A model generated the notes under the pieces. That model saw only the letters and a list, made by a program, of their open reading frames with translations. It had not been told where the DNA came from and ran no database searches. The position numbers and the translations under genes were made by a program. This document shows positions 21,725 through 30,535 of a DNA stretch of 38,390 nt, one piece after another; positions within the stretch are counted from its first letter, which is position 1, and every line of letters begins with the position of its first letter. The DNA comes from Segetibacter sp. (GTDB lineage Bacteria; Bacteroidota; Bacteroidia; Chitinophagales; Chitinophagaceae): contig JAQBNO010000005.1 of the NCBI GenBank assembly GCA_028288485.1, forward strand, positions 1-38,390. The letters run 5' to 3'.

Positions 21725-22255
21725 ATGAAGTTTTTTATTGGAATTGTACCTCCTGAAAATATTTATCACACTGTTTTAAATATTCAACAACAATTCGGAG
21801 ACAACCGGCTGGAGCCGCATATTACGCTACGGCCACCCGTTACTGTTGCCCATAAAGAACAATGGGAGCAAGCCATTGAAGAAGTTGCTTCCTCCTTCAC
21901 CCCTATTAACATTGAATTACCAGGAACGGGATATTTCGGCAACAGGGTCCTTTTTATAGATGTTGTTGCCGAACAACTAGGAAAACTTTACGGTGTTGTA
22001 ACCAAAGCTATAAAACCTTTCGAACAACCTGATCTGAGGGAACAGGGAAACCAAATATATCATCCCCACTTAACTTTAGGGCGCAAATGGTGCGGTTTCA
22101 CCAGCCAAGATTTTGTAAAAATGAAACTGCTTGCTGACGAATTTCTTATAGGAAAACAAATGGGCTTTACGGCTAACTTCATACGAATTTATCATAAGCC
22201 TCTACCGCACGGTCAATATGAGCCAATGAAAGATATTCCGCTGAATGCAACTTAA
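21725..22255 (+). CDS. 2H phosphoesterase, 2'-5' RNA ligase/CPDase family
   Basis: The 176-residue protein has the two defining HxT motifs: His32-Ile-Thr34 in EPHITLRPPV and His115-Leu-Thr117 in YHPHLTLGRKW. It has the expected length and the beta-strand FFIGIVPP start. Family members open 2',3'-cyclic phosphates (for example after tRNA repair) or join RNA 2'-5' in vitro; the physiological substrate here is unknown. It stands alone, converging with the AI-2E family gene. Confidence 0.88.
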   Translation: MKFFIGIVPPENIYHTVLNIQQQFGDNRLEPHITLRPPVTVAHKEQWEQAIEEVASSFTPINIELPGTGYFGNRVLFIDVVAEQLGKLYGVVTKAIKPFEQPDLREQGNQIYHPHLTLGRKWCGFTSQDFVKMKLLADEFLIGKQMGFTANFIRIYHKPLPHGQYEPMKDIPLNAT

Positions 22256-22300
22256 TAACCAGTATTCCTAACGGGAAAAGCTAAAATAGCCTTACATAAA

Positions 22301-23413
22301 CTAGTGCTCCACTATTTTTTCTGCTACTGACGGCTTCTTCATGCGTGGCCATTTAAACTCCCCACGATGCCGTGTAGGCACTTCGTCACCTAATAATTTC
22401 CCCCATGGCTTCAGGTCTTCCACCCGGTCAAAAACGATCTTTAAAATAGCAATTGCAGGAATAGATAAGAACATACCTGCAACACCCCACAAGGCTCCTC
22501 CCAGAAGTACTACCAGGATAGAAACTAATGCATTTATTTGAACTTTAGAAGATACAATACGTGGAACGAGGATGTTGTTATCTATAAACTGAATAATGGC
22601 ATAAGCAATAATAATTCCTAGCTGTGTTGAATATCCATCTTTTGTTACTGTGGCCATTAGTACTGGCAAAGCAATAGCGATAATGCCACCTAAATATGGG
22701 ATCATATTGAGAATTGCACCGATAACTCCAAGCAGAATGGCATAATCAACACCTAAAATTAATAATGCAGTTGAATTTAAAGTGGCTACAATGAGTGCTT
22801 CAAGTAGCAAACCGACCATATAACTTTGGATAGCCATTTTCGTTTGGCCAAGTATTTCGCCCACCTGTTTAGAGTTTTCTTCTGCAAACACTTCGTACAG
22901 GAAATTTAGGATAAGGGTTTTGTAAAACAGCAATAAAAAAACATAAACAGGAAGCAAAAAAACTACGGCCAGTGTACCTAATGCTGTTCCTACTGTTTGA
23001 CCCAGCATTCCCTTACTACTATTAAGAGCATCGTTCACTAACTGCATCTGTTTGGTTAATGCAATTCCGAACTTCCCCTGTACCCATTGTTGCAAATCGT
23101 GCAGTATTCCACTGAACTTGCTTTTCAAAAGGGGAAGATTATCACCGAAACCGGCAATTTGAGAAGAAAGAAAATAAAGTAAGGCTGAGAAAACAATTAT
23201 CGTCAGCAACATAGCAATTCCAATGGCAAGCGCGTGTTTAATACCTGCCTTTCTTATCCTGTTAACAAGCGGGTTCAGTAGAATAGCTATAATGGTAGCA
23301 AAGGCAATAGGTACGAGAATGTCGCGTAGGTTTATCAAAGCATAGGTTAATAATATAAGACCAAAAAGAACCACCGTGCTTTTAATAAAGAAAGGGTATT
23401 GTTTTACCTGCAT
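22301..23413 (-). CDS. AI-2E family (PerM-type) membrane transporter
   Basis: I chose the ATG at 23413 (MQVKQYPFFIKSTVVLFGLI). The upstream in-frame ATG at 23461 adds a polar 16-residue extension not typical of the family. The protein has about eight hydrophobic segments. The central soluble insert is around residues 90-140, and the conserved signature is DYAILLGVIGAILNMIPYLGGIIA. Relatives export the signal AI-2 or exchange ions; the substrate cannot be told from sequence. The C-terminal tail (EVPTRHRGEFKWPRMKKPS) is basic and cytoplasmic. Confidence 0.88.
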   Translation of the reverse strand: MQVKQYPFFIKSTVVLFGLILLTYALINLRDILVPIAFATIIAILLNPLVNRIRKAGIKHALAIGIAMLLTIIVFSALLYFLSSQIAGFGDNLPLLKSKFSGILHDLQQWVQGKFGIALTKQMQLVNDALNSSKGMLGQTVGTALGTLAVVFLLPVYVFLLLFYKTLILNFLYEVFAEENSKQVGEILGQTKMAIQSYMVGLLLEALIVATLNSTALLILGVDYAILLGVIGAILNMIPYLGGIIAIALPVLMATVTKDGYSTQLGIIIAYAIIQFIDNNILVPRIVSSKVQINALVSILVVLLGGALWGVAGMFLSIPAIAILKIVFDRVEDLKPWGKLLGDEVPTRHRGEFKWPRMKKPSVAEKIVEH

Positions 23414-23557
23414 AGAATAATGATAAATGTTAATTACTATCTGATACTTAAAGCATGCCACCCCTAATTACTCGATAGGGCCGCATGTCGGAGCAAGGTC
23501 ACAACAATTACTTCCTGGTTTTGTTCATCCTTGAAACTAGTTGTAAGTAAACTGTTT

Positions 23558-24331
23558 TTAAATAATTTCCACTTCAAAAACGTTTTCAAAATTTTTTCTT
23601 ACTTTTTCTTTTACTTCTTCCATGGGCACCGGAGATCCTAATTCTTTTTCCAGTGAAGTAACCTGCTTGTTTTCGATGCCACATGGCACGATGTAATTGA
23701 AGTAATCGAGGTCGGTATTTACGTTAAATGCAAAGCCGTGCATAGTAATCCATCTGCTGCAACGAATTCCCATTGCACAAATCTTTCGCTCCCTGCCCTT
23801 AATGTCGGGGTCAAGCCAAACGCCTGTTTCGCCTTTGCTTCGGTCCCCTTTCAAACCATATTCCTTCATAGTTAAAATAATGACTTCTTCGAGATTTCTC
23901 AAATACCAGCCCAGGTCTGTTTTGAAATGTTCAAGATCGAGTATAGGATAACCCACCAATTGCTCTGGCCCATGAAAAGTAATATCTCCCCCCCTGTTGA
24001 TCTTAAAAAAATCGATGCCTTTTTGCAACCTGTCTTCCTCGCTGATCAGCACATGGCTGATGTCGCCGCTTTTACCCAAAGTATAAACGGCGTTATGTTC
24101 GACAAACAGAAGGTGGTTTATAGTAGCTGCCCGATTATTAGCCTGTTTATTCGTGTTTGCTGGTGGTTTCGCCTCACTATTAAAATTATCTGATTTTTCT
24201 GCAACAGAAATCAACTCCCTTGTTTGCGACTTTAACTGCACGTTTTCCTGCAGCAAGCTTTCCTGCAAATCCCATATTTCTTTGTAAAACTGGTTTTTAC
24301 CCAGGTCTTTCAATAAAACCGTTTGTTTCAT
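23558..24331 (-). CDS. lipB: Octanoyl-[acyl carrier protein]:protein transferase LipB
   Basis: The 257-residue protein carries the LipB motifs VYTLGKSGDISH, FFKINRGGDITFHGPEQLVG and KICAMGIRCSRWITMHGFA, and the catalytic Cys217 in VPCGIENKQVTSL with Lys near RERKICAMG. It moves the octanoyl group from ACP to lipoyl-dependent enzymes, the first step of lipoate synthesis. Between the N-terminal helix and the first core strand (about residues 45-75) a low-complexity stretch rich in Asn, Ala and Lys (VAEKSDNFNSEAKPPANTNK) adds roughly 30 residues beyond the usual length. All catalytic residues are present, so it should be active. Confidence 0.94.
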   Translation of the reverse strand: MKQTVLLKDLGKNQFYKEIWDLQESLLQENVQLKSQTRELISVAEKSDNFNSEAKPPANTNKQANNRAATINHLLFVEHNAVYTLGKSGDISHVLISEEDRLQKGIDFFKINRGGDITFHGPEQLVGYPILDLEHFKTDLGWYLRNLEEVIILTMKEYGLKGDRSKGETGVWLDPDIKGRERKICAMGIRCSRWITMHGFAFNVNTDLDYFNYIVPCGIENKQVTSLEKELGSPVPMEEVKEKVRKNFENVFEVEII

Positions 24332-24652
24332 GATAAAGCAAAGCTAAATTATAGTTACCAGTCCTCATCCAGGCTACTTGTTGTTTCACAGCTAACACGG
24401 GTATTAATTAAGCTAGATTACCTGGTAAGGTTAGGCTATTAATGCTTTCCGGTAAACTTAAAAGACTGGTAAGAGCCGTACAACGCGACACTGTTACGTT
24501 CGGTTCTGGGAGGGGAAAGAATAGGCAGGCATTTAAAAAGACGATAATTTGGCCTGGGTTTAAAAACATCAAGATTTTATTTATGTTACCAACTGCAGGT
24601 ATTAATTGTGCTTTACTTGCGACGCTCCGTTCAGCCCGTGAGCCTCGATTGA
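24332..24652. other. Intergenic region, nothing recognised
   Basis: The short frames on both strands have no family features and no supported start. A -7-like CAAAGCTA (24339-24346, minus strand) precedes lipB by seven bases, but it has no palindrome at the regulon distance. Confidence 0.5.
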
Positions 24653-25414
24653 TCATGGTTGGCGGGAAAGCCATTCATAATAGTCGGCGAACTTATTTCT
24701 CCAATGGTACTCACTATGCTCTCCTTCGGCGTGAATTTCAACATCAACGGTATATTTAGCATATTTTTTCAGCAGGTTTGTTACATCATTGATATGCTCC
24801 ACCATATTACTGCCTTCTTTTTCACCGCCATAGAAATAATAACGCTGCGGGTATCGGGAATTTAATTTAGCTGCATTTTTCAGGTCTTTTTCAGCCCCGG
24901 GAACAATCCATAATGATGGAGAAAAAACACCGGCGCCACCAAACGTTTTAGGAAAATACATAGCGCCATATAAAGAAATCAATCCGCCCATACTGCTTCC
25001 TGCAATATGGGTAAATTCTCTTCCCGGTTTAGTTCTAAAGTTCAGGTCAATTACCGGTTTAAGCGTATCAATTATAAACTCTATGTATTTTCTACCTTCG
25101 CCCCGGCCATATTCTTCACTATCTCTAAAATTGTATTCGGTCATTCTATACTCGCTATTATCTATTCCGACTACGATACATTGTGCCGACAGGCTGTTTA
25201 ATGTTTCATCAATTCCCCATTCTTCACCAAAAGCGGTAGCGTCGTCAAACAGGTTTTGCCCGTCATGCATATAAATCACCGGGAACCTTTTGTCCGTCTT
25301 AAAATAGCCTGCAGGTTTATAAACCCATATTCGTCTGCTTCTGTCTAATTGCGGCATGTAAAAATCTTCGTCAATAACTTCTACATTCACTGCATTGTGT
25401 TGAGTTCTTTCCAT
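24653..25414 (-). CDS. Alpha/beta-hydrolase esterase (esterase D/PF00756 type)
   Basis: I chose the ATG at 25414 (MERTQHNAVNVEVIDEDFYM), preceded by AAAGG. The longer frame to 25567 adds about 50 residues with no homology-like character and no signal peptide. The 253-residue protein has IYMHDGQNLFDDATAFGEEW (oxyanion side), the nucleophile elbow HIAGSSMGGLISLYGA with Ser in GSSMG, and a late GEHSEYHWRNKFADYYEW that supplies the catalytic His. Such enzymes hydrolyse acyl esters or siderophore esters. The substrate is unknown. Confidence 0.86.
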   Translation of the reverse strand: MERTQHNAVNVEVIDEDFYMPQLDRSRRIWVYKPAGYFKTDKRFPVIYMHDGQNLFDDATAFGEEWGIDETLNSLSAQCIVVGIDNSEYRMTEYNFRDSEEYGRGEGRKYIEFIIDTLKPVIDLNFRTKPGREFTHIAGSSMGGLISLYGAMYFPKTFGGAGVFSPSLWIVPGAEKDLKNAAKLNSRYPQRYYFYGGEKEGSNMVEHINDVTNLLKKYAKYTVDVEIHAEGEHSEYHWRNKFADYYEWLSRQP

Positions 25415-25897
25415 TGCACCTTTTAGTAAGGTATATCCTAAAATTGTACCTGATCTCTGAAGGAACTGAACCGGAAACAAGCAAACCGTAGCAATTAAAG
25501 GAATGTAAGAATTTGGTGCGCGGGTAGATGCGGTTCGGGGAAGTACTATAAATACAATCTGCAACATTAAAAGACTACTTCTTCCCTACCTTATATTATC
25601 GGTGTTTTTACTGCATCTATTTTTGTTTTTTGTGGTGTTGAAGAAACAATACAAACAACCGCTGCATTTTTTTTGCTCAATATTGTAGCTGCATGTACAA
25701 GTGATTGACATCACCAAAGGGATCCATTCTAACAACTATGGTGCATCGGGCTTACAGCAGTTTAGCGAAAATAATAACTAAACAACTACCGAGGCTTCGA
25801 AGAAATCAACAGGTACAAACGCCAATTCTGGAACAACTTTACAAGTAGGTAGGCTTACCTCGAATTTTAATAATAAATTTCCATTTCAAATCAGTGC
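25415..25897. other. Intergenic region with second-family repeat
   Basis: The upstream part (25415-25567) is an open extension of the esterase frame and I treat it as untranslated. A repeat copy lies at 25706-25740. A TGA-N6-TCA palindrome at 25702-25713 overlaps it, but there is no -7 box at the regulon distance on either strand. No further gene. Confidence 0.5.
25706..25740 (+). repeat. Second dispersed repeat family, copy B
   Basis: The segment begins tgacatcaccaaagggatc and continues cattctaacaactatg, matching 12347-12380. It is preceded by tgtacaagtgat, which resembles the end of the first repeat family (inverted), so the two families may be parts of one composite element. Confidence 0.6.
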
Positions 25898-27247
25898 ATG
25901 CAGTCCAAAACGAAGCTGAACATTTTCGACTTTACCATGATTGTGGTAAGCCTGGTAATTGGTATGGGTATTTTTAGAACACCTGCTAATGTAGCAGCAG
26001 CAGTTCCCACTCCTTTTGTGTTTTTTGTTGTTTGGCTCGCCGGTGGTTTCGTTGCTTTGTGTGGAGCTTTAACCTATGCCGAAATAGGTTCGCGTTATCC
26101 TGTAACCGGTGCTTATTATAAAATATTTTCCTATTGTTATCATCCTTCCATTGCATTTGCCATTAATTGTATCATACTTGTTTCCAATGCAGCATCGCTG
26201 GCCGGTGTTGCCTTAATTGGTGCAGAGTACATTACAAAAGTTATAGCGCCCAATGCTACTGATGTACAGTTTATACAAATTTCTATTGCCATTTTTTCCA
26301 TTGCTGTTTTTTATGGTGTTAACCTGCTGGGTTTAAAAATGAGTGCAAAAGCCCAGAACGTTCTCACCATCATTAAAATCTCGATGATCCTGCTGCTGAT
26401 GGCGCCTTTGTTTTTTGCAACTCCATCAACTGGTATTATTCCCACAAGTTTGCACCATGCAAGCCCTGGAATCATCGAATACATCAAAGCATTTGGAATA
26501 GGGCTGGTTGCCGTTTCTTTTACATATGGCGGTTACCAGCAAACGATCAACTTTGGTGCAGATGTAGAAAATCCGCGCAAGAATATCCCCCGCGGTATTT
26601 TCATTGGAATTTTTATCATAATTACCCTTTACCTCGCTATTAATTATGCATACATGACTGTTATTGGCTTCGGCAATTTAAAGGGGGCAAAGAATATCGC
26701 GGCAATCATGGCTGCACATGTTTTTGGAGATGCTGCAGGGCAGATCTTGTCCGTCCTGTTGTTTCTTTCGGTGCTCGCTTACGTAAATGTGCTGTTGATG
26801 AGCAACCCGAGGGTAATGTATGCAATGAGTGACGACAAAGTGCTGCCGAGAATATTTGGGACGAAGAATGAGCGGACTAATGTGTTAACTACTGCACTTT
26901 CTGTATTTGCCGCAGTGTGTATCCTGATCGTATTCTGGGCCAAAGAATTCGACGAGATCTTAAGCTTTACCATTTTTCTCGATTGCATTGGTATGGCCTT
27001 CTCTGCCGCCACCATTTTCATCTTAAGAAAGCGCACGGCAGATTTAGATGAAACAAAAATTTACACAATGAAACTTTACCCGCTCCAGCCCGTAATATTC
27101 ATAACCGCCTATATTTTTGTTGCCATCAGCATTTTTGTTGATAGTCCCCGAACCGCACTTACTGCTTTGGCTGTTTTGGCAGTGTTTATTGTTGTGTATT
27201 TTGTTTCAAAAAGAAACTATACTTCTCGACCGACTAAAGGTGAGTAG
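25898..27247 (+). CDS. APC-family amino acid permease
   Basis: The 449-residue protein has about 12 membrane helices. The first helix motif is MIVVSLVIGMGIFRTPANVA (the unwound GxGIF substrate loop), then CGALTYAEIGSRYPVTGAYY on helix 2, and FTYGGYQQTINFGADVENPR with KNIPRGI on helix 6. These are characteristic of the LAT/APC amino acid-polyamine-organocation group. It probably exchanges or imports amino acids at the inner membrane; the specificity is unknown. Complete, with a short lysine/threonine-rich tail. Confidence 0.92.
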   Translation: MQSKTKLNIFDFTMIVVSLVIGMGIFRTPANVAAAVPTPFVFFVVWLAGGFVALCGALTYAEIGSRYPVTGAYYKIFSYCYHPSIAFAINCIILVSNAASLAGVALIGAEYITKVIAPNATDVQFIQISIAIFSIAVFYGVNLLGLKMSAKAQNVLTIIKISMILLLMAPLFFATPSTGIIPTSLHHASPGIIEYIKAFGIGLVAVSFTYGGYQQTINFGADVENPRKNIPRGIFIGIFIIITLYLAINYAYMTVIGFGNLKGAKNIAAIMAAHVFGDAAGQILSVLLFLSVLAYVNVLLMSNPRVMYAMSDDKVLPRIFGTKNERTNVLTTALSVFAAVCILIVFWAKEFDEILSFTIFLDCIGMAFSAATIFILRKRTADLDETKIYTMKLYPLQPVIFITAYIFVAISIFVDSPRTALTALAVLAVFIVVYFVSKRNYTSRPTKGE

Positions 27248-27594
27248 GTTTTTTGGGAACCCGGCCGCTCTGCTACTATTCCGCTATTACTACTAATGAA
27301 CTCGTGTTTGCTGTCTTGATTTTTAATGCTTTTTAGATACCGGCTTTTTGTACTATAAGAATCTTCGTTGCTACGCTCAGTTCAACTTTTAATTCCTTGA
27401 TAGAACTTAGCGTAGTAGTTTTTTTACCCTGAGCTTGCCGAAGCCCGGCGGCTTGAGCTATAAATGATCGCTCTAAAAGTTCATTTTGCATAGTTTCGGG
27501 GCCACCCCTAAGGTTCTTGCGTCGCACTCTTGTACATTTTTTTCTCTATTCGCCAAAATGCCAGCTCTCTGATTATCTTTCAAAAAATTTTCCA
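27248..27594. other. Intergenic region with a dispersed repeat ahead of the PLP-enzyme gene
   Basis: It holds the repeat copy at 27516-27535 and an oligomer ctgagcttgccgaag near 27429. A -7-like TATCTTTC at 27574-27581 lies 13 bases before the proposed TTG start. The frame that reads back into the repeat is not counted as coding. Confidence 0.5.
27516..27535 (+). repeat. Dispersed intergenic repeat, copy 4
   Basis: The segment is cttgcgtcgcactcttgtac, one mismatch from the core. Because it is open in all codons here, automatic gene calling can extend the downstream enzyme into it. Confidence 0.85.
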
Positions 27595-28755
27595 TTGGAT
27601 ACATCTTACATTTTAAATGAGTTTGCTGAAGAAAGAGAGCTATACTTTAATGCGGTTGCACCGCCTATTATGCAAACCAGCAATTTCGTTTTCAACACCG
27701 TCGATGAAATGCGAAATGCTTTTAAGGATGAATTCTCAACCTACCTGTATAGCCGTGGATTAAACCCAACTGTTGATATGCTTCGTAAAAAGCTCGCGGC
27801 ACTTGACGAAGCTGAAGACTGCCTTGTGTTTAACAGCGGCGCTGCTGCAATTTTTGCTGCGGTCCTCGCGAATGTAAAATGCGGTGATCATATAGTTTCG
27901 GTGCGTGATCCTTACTCCTGGGCGCAAAAAACATTTAATGTAATTCTTGCCCGTTTCAATATAACTACTACTTATGTTGATGGAAGAGATATAACAAACT
28001 TTGAAAAAGCTATTCAGCCAAATACGTCGGTTATTTACCTTGAGAGCCCTAATAGCTGGGATTATGCTTTACAAGATTTAGAAGCTGTTGCACTGCTGGC
28101 AAAAAAGCATAAGATCGTTACTGTGTGCGACAATAGCTATTGTACGCCTTTGTATCAAAAACCTATCGTGTTCGGAATTGATCTTGTTTTACAGTCGGCA
28201 ACAAAATACATTGGCGGGCATAGTGATACTGTAGCGGGCGTTTTAACCGGGAGCAGCGCTATGATCACAAACATCTTCAACAGTGAGTACCTTAATATTG
28301 GAAGCGGTATTCAACCGTTCAACGCATGGCTTTTGTTACGGGGCCTACGTACTTTAACAGCAAGGATGGATCGCATTTCTGCAACCGCATTTAAAGTAGT
28401 GGAGTATCTGAAGTCGAATGCTAAAGTCGCAAAAGTGATTTACCCTTTTCATGAAAGCTTTGACCAATTCGAACTGGCGAAAAAACAAATGACAGGTGCA
28501 GGTGGGTTGCTAACGTTCGTCCTTAATGCAGCTTCTTTACAGCAGGTCGAGCTTTTCTGCAACTCCTTACAACACATCTTGATGGCGGTTAGCTGGGGCG
28601 GCTACGAATCCCTCATTATACCAAAGGCGGCAGGTTTAGCCCCGGAAACCTTTAATATAAACATTCCTGAACATCGTATGATCAGGTTGTATGTTGGACT
28701 TGAAGAAGCGACCTATATAACTGACGACTTGCAACAGGCCTTCGATAGAATTTGA
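27595..28755 (+). CDS. PLP-dependent Cys/Met-metabolism enzyme (cystathionine gamma-synthase/beta-lyase family)
   Basis: The product is about 386 residues from a TTG start at 27595 (reading MDTSYILNEFAEERELYFNA). I prefer this start because the family begins near here, a -7-like TATCTTTC lies just upstream, and the longer frame is made of repeat DNA. Motifs include the PLP-phosphate region NSGAAAIFAAVLA, CDNSYCTP for the Asp contact, and the Schiff-base Lys204 in QSATKYIGGHSD. A C-terminal PLP-fold type I domain ends EHRMIRLYVGLEEATYI. The reaction could be cystathionine synthesis or cleavage, or methionine gamma-lysis; sequence alone does not decide. Confidence 0.88.
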   Translation: MDTSYILNEFAEERELYFNAVAPPIMQTSNFVFNTVDEMRNAFKDEFSTYLYSRGLNPTVDMLRKKLAALDEAEDCLVFNSGAAAIFAAVLANVKCGDHIVSVRDPYSWAQKTFNVILARFNITTTYVDGRDITNFEKAIQPNTSVIYLESPNSWDYALQDLEAVALLAKKHKIVTVCDNSYCTPLYQKPIVFGIDLVLQSATKYIGGHSDTVAGVLTGSSAMITNIFNSEYLNIGSGIQPFNAWLLLRGLRTLTARMDRISATAFKVVEYLKSNAKVAKVIYPFHESFDQFELAKKQMTGAGGLLTFVLNAASLQQVELFCNSLQHILMAVSWGGYESLIIPKAAGLAPETFNINIPEHRMIRLYVGLEEATYITDDLQQAFDRI

Positions 28756-28801
28756 AATCATGATTAAAAAACTTCCGGTGTTTATCACCTGATACATATC
28801 A

Positions 28802-30511
28802 TTACTCGTAACTAGTTTTAACAACTCCCCACGATGTTTTTTCGATAGCATCCATTACGAGCCAGGTAGCAGTTATCGAGAGTACTGCAAAAATGCACAC
28901 TACCCAGATATAATCATACAAAAAGTAATGTATAAGGGCAATAGCAGACGGAATGGCCATTGTAAAAAGGCCCCTGATAAATGCGCCGCTTTTATCGGCA
29001 ATGGTTTGGTTAGCCGAAAAGGGAAGGTACTTTGGGCCAACATAACCCATTAGCGAACAGATAAGCAGTTGGTTAAACAGTCCAAGTACGAGGTTAGGAA
29101 TTACGGTGAGACCCATCAGGTATAAAGCCGGTGCTGCAATTAACACAATTATAGGTATGTAAAATTTCAGCATGGCGGCCTTCAATGCTCCACGCACCAG
29201 GTTTCCAGGCGATTGTATTGGTGTTGTAAAATATATCCACGCTGCTTTAAATTTTTCTGAGAATGCTATTTGCGTTATAGCCATTAACAATATAAAACTG
29301 CTGAAATAGATAATTGACAATAACACAATTTTTCCTTGTGAAGCATTGTGCTGTAATGATGCTATACTAACTTTTTTTGAAGTTAAAAACATGACGATCG
29401 TATAGACCAATACATAGCCAACACCGGGATAAACTTTCATCTTAAAATCTTTACTACGGGCAGTCATTTTCCAGCAAAACAAAAAGCCCATTTTTTCCGG
29501 GCCTTTTTTTGTAAAAAGCCGTGCCAAGGCACTAGCGTAAGCTGATGTAGTCGATATTGTTTTTTTACCTTTTTGTACAGGAGCAGCTTCGGCGTTACTT
29601 CCCGCAATCAGTGAAAGCTTCTGGTTAAACGAAGGAGCAAAATATTTAATAACTACCCATATACTTAAAAATGGTGTAAGTAAACTTAATGCAACAGCAA
29701 TTATTGAGGAAGGCTGCATATTAAAAGTAGAAAGTCCGTTCCAGGCAGCGGCGAACCAATACGAAGGTAGTATCCAAATGAATCTTGAGGTAGTGATATC
29801 ATAATCTTCCAAAGCCGTACTATCAATAGCCCTGACACCTAGCTGGTAACCACCATAAACCACAATGGCAATAAATATTTGAAAGTAGCTGATGACTGAT
29901 TGAAATCCCCCAGGTGTTGTTAACCTTAGTATTAGTATATACAAGGCATTAATAAGAAATATGGCGAACAGGGTAATTAAACCAATGAGAATAAAATAAA
30001 GTAAAGATCCAAAGATACCGGTATTAAAAATCATAAATACCAGGCCCGGTAAACACATAGGCAGCACCAGCTTACACACGTGAACAAGTATGTGCAGCAG
30101 TCTTGCTACCACTACAGTCCGGTCGTTTACCGGCTTTGGTAAGATGATATAATTGTCCCTGACATCTATTAATACCGAAGTGAAATCTGAGATAAGTATG
30201 GACGACAAAAGGATCATATACATCGAAAAATGAAGCGTGAGGTGATTAATATAATCTTTTCCAACAGAAAAACAGGCAAGTAAAACAAGGCCGAGTACAG
30301 CAGACATTACCATAGTACCCAGGGTTGCTGAGGCTACAGGCTTTTCAGATTTCTTACGTTGCATCTGCTGAAACGTATTCGGCCGCCTGTCGTCCATTAC
30401 CAGCTTAATAGTTAATATTGACCTCAGGTGAAGTACGTTTACACCGAGCCTGCTGTATAACGATTGAGGAAACAGTACGACCGCTAATAGAAATTTATTG
30501 ATAACGTTCAT
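28802..30511 (-). CDS. ABC exporter permease
   Basis: The 569-residue polytopic protein has about 12-14 hydrophobic segments in two halves, separated by a cytoplasmic stretch around 300-350 (EAAPVQKGKKTISTTSAYAS). I see no soluble enzymatic domain. It starts 24 bases downstream of the ABC ATPase stop on the same strand and is therefore its membrane partner. This large permease type is common in Bacteroidota next to CcmA-like ATPases. The substrate is unknown. It converges with the PLP-enzyme gene across a 46-base spacer. Confidence 0.85.
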   Translation of the reverse strand: MNVINKFLLAVVLFPQSLYSRLGVNVLHLRSILTIKLVMDDRRPNTFQQMQRKKSEKPVASATLGTMVMSAVLGLVLLACFSVGKDYINHLTLHFSMYMILLSSILISDFTSVLIDVRDNYIILPKPVNDRTVVVARLLHILVHVCKLVLPMCLPGLVFMIFNTGIFGSLLYFILIGLITLFAIFLINALYILILRLTTPGGFQSVISYFQIFIAIVVYGGYQLGVRAIDSTALEDYDITTSRFIWILPSYWFAAAWNGLSTFNMQPSSIIAVALSLLTPFLSIWVVIKYFAPSFNQKLSLIAGSNAEAAPVQKGKKTISTTSAYASALARLFTKKGPEKMGFLFCWKMTARSKDFKMKVYPGVGYVLVYTIVMFLTSKKVSIASLQHNASQGKIVLLSIIYFSSFILLMAITQIAFSEKFKAAWIYFTTPIQSPGNLVRGALKAAMLKFYIPIIVLIAAPALYLMGLTVIPNLVLGLFNQLLICSLMGYVGPKYLPFSANQTIADKSGAFIRGLFTMAIPSAIALIHYFLYDYIWVVCIFAVLSITATWLVMDAIEKTSWGVVKTSYE

Positions 30512-30535
30512 CCGATCTGTTTTAGTGAGACGTGG

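Noticed and set aside
24339-24346. CAAAGCTA (-7-like box) upstream of lipB
   Set aside because: The expected palindrome 58.5 bases away is absent, so it is not counted in the regulon. It is also very close to the ATG.
24442-24759. Plus-strand frame of 105 codons between lipB and the esterase
   Set aside because: It overlaps the esterase 3' end on the other strand and has no family features.
25702-25713. TGATTGACATCA, a TGA-N6-TCA palindrome
   Set aside because: There is no TAnnTTTG box at the fixed distance on either strand, and it overlaps a repeat. Probably a chance match.
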